Below, one piece after another: positions 54,903 to 61,250 of a stretch of 64,000 bases of DNA (the stretch's first letter is position 1; each line of letters opens with the position of its first letter). The stretch lies in contig NZ_JAYKGJ010000004.1 of assembly GCF_036860695.1 (NCBI RefSeq), positions 186,001-250,000 of the forward strand, read 5' to 3'. A program made the translations under genes and the position numbers. The notes beneath the pieces are model-generated. The model was not told where the DNA came from. It saw only the letters and a program-made list of their open reading frames with translations, and did no database searches. This DNA comes from Rosettibacter firmus (lineage in GTDB: Bacteria > Bacteroidota > Ignavibacteria > Ignavibacteriales > Melioribacteraceae).

Positions 54903-57415
54903 CTCTTCTTTTTTCTCCTGCTCTTTGTAGAACTTGTCTCTTGATTTGAATCAGATTTTTTAGTTGGTGTTGATTTCAGTCTTTTTTTCATTGCAATTAA
55001 TTCTTTTTCAACAAGACCAAAAACTGTGTTGGCTTCGTGTCGACCATTAGCTAAAACTTTTCCTGCTTTAATACCTGTCAATATTTCGATTGCTTCTGAT
55101 ACTTCTGATACTGGATATATATGAAATTTTCCTTCTTTAACAGCATTAATTACTTCATCTTTCAGCATAAGATCTTTAACATTCTGCAATGGAATTATTA
55201 CACCATGATTTCCATTCAAACCTTTTCTTTTACAAACATCAAAGAATCCTTCAATTTTTTCATTAACTCCACCAATTGGTTGAATCTCTCCTTTTTGATT
55301 AACAGAGCCAGTTATTGCAATTGATTGTTTTATTGGAATTCCAGAAATAGCAGAAAGCAAAGCACAAATTTCTGTAATTGAAGCACTATCTCCATCAATA
55401 AATCCATATCCCTGTTCGAAAGCAAGACTTGCAGTAAACGAAAGAGGAATGTGTTTACCAAACTTTTCTCTGAAGTAACCAGAAATTATCAATACACCTT
55501 TATTGTGTGTACTACCACTTAAACCAGCTTCACGTTCTACATTAATGATATTTCCACTACCAAGAGAAACAGAAGCTGTAATTCTTGATGGTTTACCAAA
55601 TGAATAAGAACCACTATGATAAACTACAAGAGCATTTACAGTTCCAACACGTTCACCTTCTGTATCAATTAATAAAGTTCCATCATGAATCATTTGAGAA
55701 AGTTTAGATTCATAAAGTCCATGTCGTTCTTTTGAAGCTTCGTATGCCTGAACAACATGATAATCAGTAACCATTTTATCGCCATTATCACGTGCCCAGA
55801 AACTTGCTTCTCGAACTAAATCTGCAATGTAAGCAAATCGAGTTGTTAATTTATTTTTTTCTCCTGCATATCTTGCCCCATACTCAATCACTTTTGCAAT
55901 AGCAGATTTATCGAACTCAAGTATTTTTTCAGTTTCAATTAATTTTTTTATAACTCTTGCATATTCATTTAATGCTTTATCAGTTTTAGTCATTTCATAA
56001 TCAAAATCAGCTTTTATTTTGAATATTTTATTAAAATCATCTTCGTAAGCAGATAGAATTGAATAAATATAATTATTGCCAATTAGAATTACTTTTGTTT
56101 CGATCTGGATTGGTTCTGGTTTTAAAATACTTGGAGCGAACTGATAAAGATTTGCGAGATCCTGGATTTCCAGTTTTCCATAAAGTAAAACTCGTTTTAA
56201 AGATTTCCATACTCCTGGTTCACTAAAAGCATCAAGTGCATTAATAACCAGAAATCCTCCATTTGCTCTAAGCAATGAACCTGCTTTTATTCTTGTAAAA
56301 TCTGCATACCATCCGCCATGTCCATCACTTATTCTTTCAATTGTACCAAACAAATTTGTATATGTTGGACTTGTCTCAATAATAACCGGTGTTTCTTTTG
56401 TGTGTGAGTTATCCAGAATAATATTAACTTCATATTCTTTCAAATAATCGACTATAATGCCACTCTCGGTTTCTTCTCTAATTGGTTTTTGACCTTTAAA
56501 GACATCAAGATTAAGAATAATATTTTCAGCTACTTGATCGAGATAATATTTTACTTTTTTGAATTTATATTTCTTTCTCAAATCATCAATTGTAACATTA
56601 ACAATTACTCTTACAGCTTCTGTTTCGAGTTGAATTATTTTTTCTTGAAAATCCTGAGTAAGTTTTAAACTATCTTTAAAAACCTGCTGAAGTTCTTCCT
56701 GATAAGATGTATATTTATTAAAAATTTCCTGAGCCTGATCTTGAGTTAGTTTTTGTTCATTAACTAAATCCTGCAATTGAGTAACAAAGAAAGGTTGATT
56801 ATCAATTACAGCCAGAATTTCGGGTCGCACCATTTCGCCCATTTTAACTTCGCCAAGTGTAAAATTATCTTTACGCAATTTATCTTCGAATCCAAGCATA
56901 ATTGCTCTCTGCTTTTTAGTATATTCAGAAAGTAATTGTTTTTTTCTGGATACAAATGGTTCGTTAGATAAAACTTGAGGAATTCTTTCCTGTAAAAATC
57001 TTATTGCTCTATTTAAATCCCTTTTAAATTTTCTTGCCATACCAGCAGGAAATTGCAATAATAGTGGTCTATCTTCATCTTTAAAATTATTTACATATGC
57101 ATAATCATAAAGTTCAGCTGAATTATTTGGGACAATCGATTCGAGCATTTTTTTAATTGTAGTAAGCTTGCCAGTACCAGATAATCCAGCAACAAAAATA
57201 TTATAACCTGGACTTTTTAATTCCACACCAACTCTCAATGCTTTAATAGCACGTTCCTGACCAACTATTCCTTCGATTGGTTCTAATTTTTCTGTGCTTT
57301 CAAAATCAAATACTTGGGGGTCGCAAGTCCATTTTAAATCTTCTACTTTTAATTCACTATGTTTGGGTGCTTTTTTTAGTGACATAAATTTTCCCCTTAT
57401 AGAAGTCATTTTCAT
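54899..57415 (-). CDS. Lon-like ATP-dependent protease (LonB/LonC-type)
   Basis: An 838-residue AAA+ protease. Walker A FVAGLSGTGKLTTIKKML lies near residue 77, a long coiled coil spans about 150-300, and the Ser-Lys dyad region has GDSASITEICALLSAISGIP (Ser) and GGVNEKIEGFFDVCKRKG (Lys). No Lon substrate-binding N-domain is seen, so it is of the Lon-like class found in Bacteroidota and other phyla. The C-terminus is basic and low in complexity (KSTPTKKSDSNQETSSTKSRRKKKR). It starts the operon with pyk. Confidence 0.92.
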   Translation of the reverse strand: MKMTSIRGKFMSLKKAPKHSELKVEDLKWTCDPQVFDFESTEKLEPIEGIVGQERAIKALRVGVELKSPGYNIFVAGLSGTGKLTTIKKMLESIVPNNSAELYDYAYVNNFKDEDRPLLLQFPAGMARKFKRDLNRAIRFLQERIPQVLSNEPFVSRKKQLLSEYTKKQRAIMLGFEDKLRKDNFTLGEVKMGEMVRPEILAVIDNQPFFVTQLQDLVNEQKLTQDQAQEIFNKYTSYQEELQQVFKDSLKLTQDFQEKIIQLETEAVRVIVNVTIDDLRKKYKFKKVKYYLDQVAENIILNLDVFKGQKPIREETESGIIVDYLKEYEVNIILDNSHTKETPVIIETSPTYTNLFGTIERISDGHGGWYADFTRIKAGSLLRANGGFLVINALDAFSEPGVWKSLKRVLLYGKLEIQDLANLYQFAPSILKPEPIQIETKVILIGNNYIYSILSAYEDDFNKIFKIKADFDYEMTKTDKALNEYARVIKKLIETEKILEFDKSAIAKVIEYGARYAGEKNKLTTRFAYIADLVREASFWARDNGDKMVTDYHVVQAYEASKERHGLYESKLSQMIHDGTLLIDTEGERVGTVNALVVYHSGSYSFGKPSRITASVSLGSGNIINVEREAGLSGSTHNKGVLIISGYFREKFGKHIPLSFTASLAFEQGYGFIDGDSASITEICALLSAISGIPIKQSIAITGSVNQKGEIQPIGGVNEKIEGFFDVCKRKGLNGNHGVIIPLQNVKDLMLKDEVINAVKEGKFHIYPVSEVSEAIEILTGIKAGKVLANGRHEANTVFGLVEKELIAMKKRLKSTPTKKSDSNQETSSTKSRRKKKR

Positions 57416-57644
57416 TTTAAAAATATGAATTAAAGCAAAGGAATTCTAATTTAAAAATAATCCTCTGGTAAAGTTAATTTCATGGCAAAAAGAATAAATT
57501 AAATAGAGAAGAGATTAATAAAATTAATCAATGGAAATAAATTTCAAATATACTATTAACAATAAAAGTAATTATTAATTGTATTTGCTTAAGTGTTATT
57601 TTAAATCTATTGAAAAATTATTAAAGATGAATTTTAAAATTAAA

Positions 57645-57690
57645 CCCGTCAGGCATTTTATTACCCAACGGGCTTTTGATATTATTAATG
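57645..57690. terminator. Likely bidirectional terminator hairpin
   Basis: CCCGTCAGG (57645-57653) and CCCAACGGG (57664-57672) form an imperfect stem, with GCTTTTGA on the plus side and TTTAATTTT on the minus side. It lies about 72 bp after the lipoprotein pseudogene. The rest of the 57416-57743 gap is AT-rich and shows nothing else. Confidence 0.65.
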
Positions 57691-57743
57691 AATATTACAA
57701 ATTCTGATTATGTTATAAAATCTTTCTTATATATTTTAAATTA

Positions 57744-58200
57744 TCATTTGTTATGTCTTTCATAAGCTTTAATCATCCTGTTAGGATCTTTACACGATAC
57801 CAAGAATAATTCACCATTATATTGAACTAACTCATAATAATCTTTTGTATTATCGATATTTGATGTCATTACACGTTTCCACACATCCCCCTTTACATTA
57901 TAACCCATTACACCAATTAGAAAAGAATAATTATAAAAACTAATAACAGTATTAGTTAATAAATCACCATCTTTTTCTTCAAGAATTTTATCAACTGCAT
58001 TTTCAATATTGGGAGAGCCCAATGGTACATAAAGAACAAAAACTTCGTCCTTAGCTTCTCCAGTTCCAACTTTTTCGTATTTTGCTCCTAATTCAACATT
58101 TTTTGTTGAAAGGATTGTAAAAATCCCCTAACCGCATAGTACAACTTACTACAAACAGGAGTAAAGCTATAAAACAAAAAGTAAAAGTTAACCTTTTCAT
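57744..58200 (-). pseudogene. Frameshifted small lipoprotein gene
   Basis: A good ribosome site (AAAGGAG) and an ATG at 58200 start a lipoprotein signal (CFIALLLFVVSCTM). After MRLGDF the frame meets a T5 run (58119-58123) and soon a stop; in the frame shifted by one base the protein continues as TILSTKNVELGAKYEKVG, then EAKDEVFVLYVPLGSPNIENAVDKILEEK and to the stop at 57744. With four T's the whole would read as one protein of about 152 residues of a known small-lipoprotein type (GDFT.LSTKN motif). A sequencing error is possible. The gap 58201-58478 shows nothing else. Confidence 0.72.
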
Positions 58201-58500
58201 TTTAATCTCCTTTATTTAATTTGTATTATTAATCAGGCATAACGAAATAATGAAGACTGCCCCAATATTATTTTACTGAACACATTCATTTCAAAAAATT
58301 ATAAATAAACTCGGTAATTAAATTTGATAGTAAGTATAACATACTTCTATTAAGATTTAAAAAACGCTTATTAACATACCCTACAGAAAAATATTTTTAC
58401 TCAACATAATTTTTAGAAATAATATTATCAAGAAGATTTTTTAATATGAAACGAAAGAGGAATATTGCTAGTGGATGAATCTCAATTCGTAAACGACTAC

Positions 58501-58608
58501 AAAAACAATTTAGAATCAACCATTATATAAACTCATCACTTTTAGCGCCCAGTCTTTGAGCTCCGATTTATCGGGGCGAAATCCCGATGAGCTTTAGCGA
58601 AATCGGAC
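58501..58608. repeat. Array-inserted element, copy E1 (decayed)
   Basis: 108 bp between a mutated left half-repeat (58479-58500) and a right part AATTCGTCAACGACTCC (58609-58625). It has a few changes from the other copies (ATATAAACTC, CATCACTTT, GCTTTAGCG). It sits at the leader-distal end, the oldest part of the array. Confidence 0.85.
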
Positions 58609-58919
58609 AATTCGTCAACGACTCCACACACATGTAAGACACATGCTTTCAGAAGCCTTTCACAAACAAAAGTAAAGGGTCTCAATTCGTCAACGACTCC
58701 ATACATTTGTAAGTTGGTTTTTACTTGCTGACTCCACCATTCTGGGAAAGTCTCAATTCGTCAACGACTCCATACATTTGTAAGACATATTAAAAGAGTT
58801 TTACGGCTATCTTGATGCGTTTGTAAGTCTCAATTCGTCAACGACTCCATACATTTGTAAGACGGTGGAATCTGGAGAGTGCCTCAGCAGTTTTTTCGTC
58901 TCAATTCGTCAACGACACC

Positions 58920-59027
58920 AAAAACGATTTAGAATCAACCATTATATCAACTCATCATTTTTAGCGCCCAGTCTTTGAGCCCCGATTTATCGGGGCGAAA
59001 TCCCGATGAGCTTCAGCGAAATCGGAC
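58920..59027. repeat. Array-inserted element, copy E2
   Basis: 108 bp, subtype with AAAAACGATTT at the left end and GAGCCCCG inside; the left half-repeat carries GACACC in place of GACTCC. The repeat core of 17 bp is present on both sides (58903-58919 with one change, 59028-59044). Confidence 0.88.
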
Positions 59028-59331
59028 AATTCGTCAACGACTCCATACACTTGTAAGGAAAGACTGATGGGGATAGTTGAATTTAACGGAGGAATGTCTC
59101 AATTCGTCAACGACTCCACACACATGTAAGCGATGGTTTAACTACAGTAATAGATGGTGGTAAGTCTCAATTCGTCAACGACTCCACACACATGTAAGAC
59201 ACATGCTTTCAGAAGCCTTTCACAAACAAAAGTAAAGGGTCTCAATTCGTCAACGACTCCATACATTTGTAAGTTGGTTTTTACTTGCTGACTCCACCAT
59301 TCTGGGAAAGTCTCAATTCGTCAACGACTCC

Positions 59332-59439
59332 AAAAACAATTTAGAATCAACCATTATATCAACTCATCATTTTTAGCGCCCAGTCTTTGAGCTCCGATTT
59401 ATCGGGGCGAAATCCCGATGAGCTTCAGCGAAATCGGAC
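59332..59439. repeat. Array-inserted element, copy E3
   Basis: 108 bp, subtype with AAAAACAATTT and GAGCTCCG, flanked by two perfect copies of AATTCGTCAACGACTCC (59315-59331, 59440-59456). It directly follows the duplicated spacer pair. It contains nested stems TCCGATTT/AAATCGGA and ATCGGG/CCCGAT. Confidence 0.9.
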
Positions 59440-59750
59440 AATTCGTCAACGACTCCATACACTTGTAAGTATCAGAAACTTTCATAAATGAACAAGGTCC
59501 ACTGGGTCTCAATTCGTCAACGACTCCATACATTTGTAAGCCAAGCGGCGCAAGCGCAAGGTGGCAAGAAATAGATAAACAGGTCTCAATTCGTCAACGA
59601 CTCCATACACTTGTAAGAAACGAAAATCTATCTCCAATCAGATATAGTTGGAGAATAGTCTCAATTCGTCAACGACTCCATACACTTGTAAGTTACAGCA
59701 CAAATTATTATGGAGTTTATGGTTCCAGGTCTCAATTCGTCAACGACACC

Positions 59751-59858
59751 AAAAACGATTTAGAATCAACCATTATATCAACTCATCATTTTTAGCGCCC
59801 AGTCTTTGAGCCCCGATTTATCGGGGCGAAATCCCGATGAGCTTCAGCGAAATCGGAC
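59751..59858. repeat. Array-inserted element, copy E4
   Basis: 108 bp, same subtype as E2 including the GACACC variant in the left half-repeat, but between different spacers. This shared marker suggests E2 and E4 derive from each other by recombination or conversion between repeats. Confidence 0.88.
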
Positions 59859-60563
59859 AATTCGTCAACGACTCCACACACATGTAAGCCAGGTAATGGT
59901 GCAGTGTGGGAGACAATTCAAAATCATAGGTCTCAATTCGTCAACGACTCCACACATATGTAAGTCTTAAAGTCTTTAATATACTCGGGGAAGAAGTTTT
60001 TCAAGTCTCAATTCGTCAACGACTCCATACACTTGTAAGCCCCTGCAAGAGAGAGTGATTGGAAACTAATTGCTGATAGTGTCTCAATTCGTCAACGACT
60101 CCATACATTTGTAAGTTACGTGGGAATTTGTTTCTTTCCCCCCCTCCTGATTACAGTCTCAATTCGTCAACGACTCCATACATTTGTAAGGATTAATCGC
60201 CGACACATCTGTGTTCGGAAAGAATACGCCGTCTCAATTCGTCAACGACTCCATACATTTGTAAGAGGTTGACCCCAGAGAGAGGTTAATGGGGTTGACA
60301 GAGGTGTCTCAATTCGTCAACGACTCCATACATTTGTAAGGCAGAATAACATCAAGATTAAGATTTTTGGATACAGTGATGTCTCAATTCGTCAACGACT
60401 CCATACATTTGTAAGCAAAACCTCATTCTCATGAGGACGCAAAGAGAGTTTCTGTCTCAATTCGTCAACGACTCCATACATTTGTAAGATTATATTACAC
60501 AGGATACAACAACTGGAGTTGAAGAAGTGTCTCAATTCGTCAACGACTCCATACATTTGTAAG

Positions 60564-60973
60564 GCTATACTTACAAACATATTAAATTTAATAACTTACA
60601 GCCATAAATGCGAGGCAAAACGGAAAATATGTTTAATTGTTTTACAGAAGCTAAATTTTATTTCTCTATTAATTCTCTAACCTTATATAATTTTTAAAGT
60701 TACATCAATACGAAACAAATTATCGTTTACTTAATTTATTTTTCCTTAATTTTAAGGAAATATCTAACAATCTTTCAAAGAACATCAACAAATATGATTT
60801 AATCATTAATTTGGTTCGCAGAAGTAACTTAAATTTTTCATTCTGATTACTGCTGTCTAATATCTCCACATTATATAATACTTTAAGATTTCTCTCCTGT
60901 TTTTCGACTAAGCTCAGATTCGTGATAACTTATTAAGTATTTCATAACACAAAGATCTTGTATCAATTTTTAC
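60564..60973 (-). promoter_or_regulatory. CRISPR leader region
   Basis: 410 bp of AT-rich DNA without a gene between cas2 and the uniform end of the array. It holds a 14-bp perfect palindrome TATTAAATTTAATA (60580-60593), 16 bp from the first repeat, and a 20-bp palindrome TTTCCTTAATTTTAAGGAAA (60741-60760). The array promoter is expected here on the minus strand; a TATATAAT word lies near 60871-60880, but no convincing -35 was seen. Confidence 0.75.
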
Positions 60974-61249
60974 CTAAACTATTTCGTATCCTTTTAATCC
61001 TGGATAATGTTTTACTTCTCCTATACCAACAGATTTAGAAAAACAATCTTTGCAAATTGGGTAAATTCTTATATTAAAATTACCTTTAGCTAATTTTCTT
61101 AATTTAAGAAGAAGTTCTTCATACCGTTTTTGATTAAGGTTACACTCAAAAACCGATTCCTGAACTCGAATGCCATAACCTTCTAAAATTTTGCTGACAC
61201 GGTTTCTTTCTTTGTCGTCTTCAATATCATAAGTTATAATATGTATCAT
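60974..61249 (-). CDS. cas2: CRISPR-associated endonuclease Cas2
   Basis: The 91-residue protein has the ferredoxin-like fold signature: MIHIITYDIEDDKERNRVSKILEGYG with the metal-binding Asp at residue 8, then RVQESVFECNLNQKRYEELLLKL. Cas2 is the dimeric bridge of the Cas1-Cas2 integrase. Its ATG is one base after the stop of the Cas1 fusion gene, so they are coupled. Two extra Cys (CKDCFSK) near the end are unusual. Confidence 0.95.
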   Translation of the reverse strand: MIHIITYDIEDDKERNRVSKILEGYGIRVQESVFECNLNQKRYEELLLKLRKLAKGNFNIRIYPICKDCFSKSVGIGEVKHYPGLKGYEIV

Positions 61250-61250
61250 T

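Larger units (their letters stand above)
58479..60563 (-). CRISPR. CRISPR array, 22 repeat positions, 21 spacers
   Basis: The 35-nt repeat starts GTCTCAATTC and ends TTTGTAAG on the plus strand. Its reverse complement ends in ATTGAGAC, like the 8-nt crRNA 5' handle of type I/III arrays, so transcription should run leftward. Eighteen repeats are intact (first at 58679, last at 60529) and four are split by a 108-bp element; the left-most is also mutated. Spacers are 33-42 nt, mostly 40 in the right half. Repeat ends vary (ATACATTTG, ATACACTTG, ACACACATG, ACACATATG) and only the right-most seven are uniform, fitting a leader at the right. Spacer pair 58639-58749 recurs at 59199-59309. Confidence 0.95.

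Noticed and set aside
57416-58478. Type III interference genes left of the array
   Set aside because: The region contains only a terminator, a broken lipoprotein gene and AT-rich DNA; any cas10/csm/cmr genes must be elsewhere.
60392-60580. 62-codon minus-strand frame with repeated MYGVVDELR
   Set aside because: It is the CRISPR repeat read as protein; the repetition comes from the array and not from a gene.
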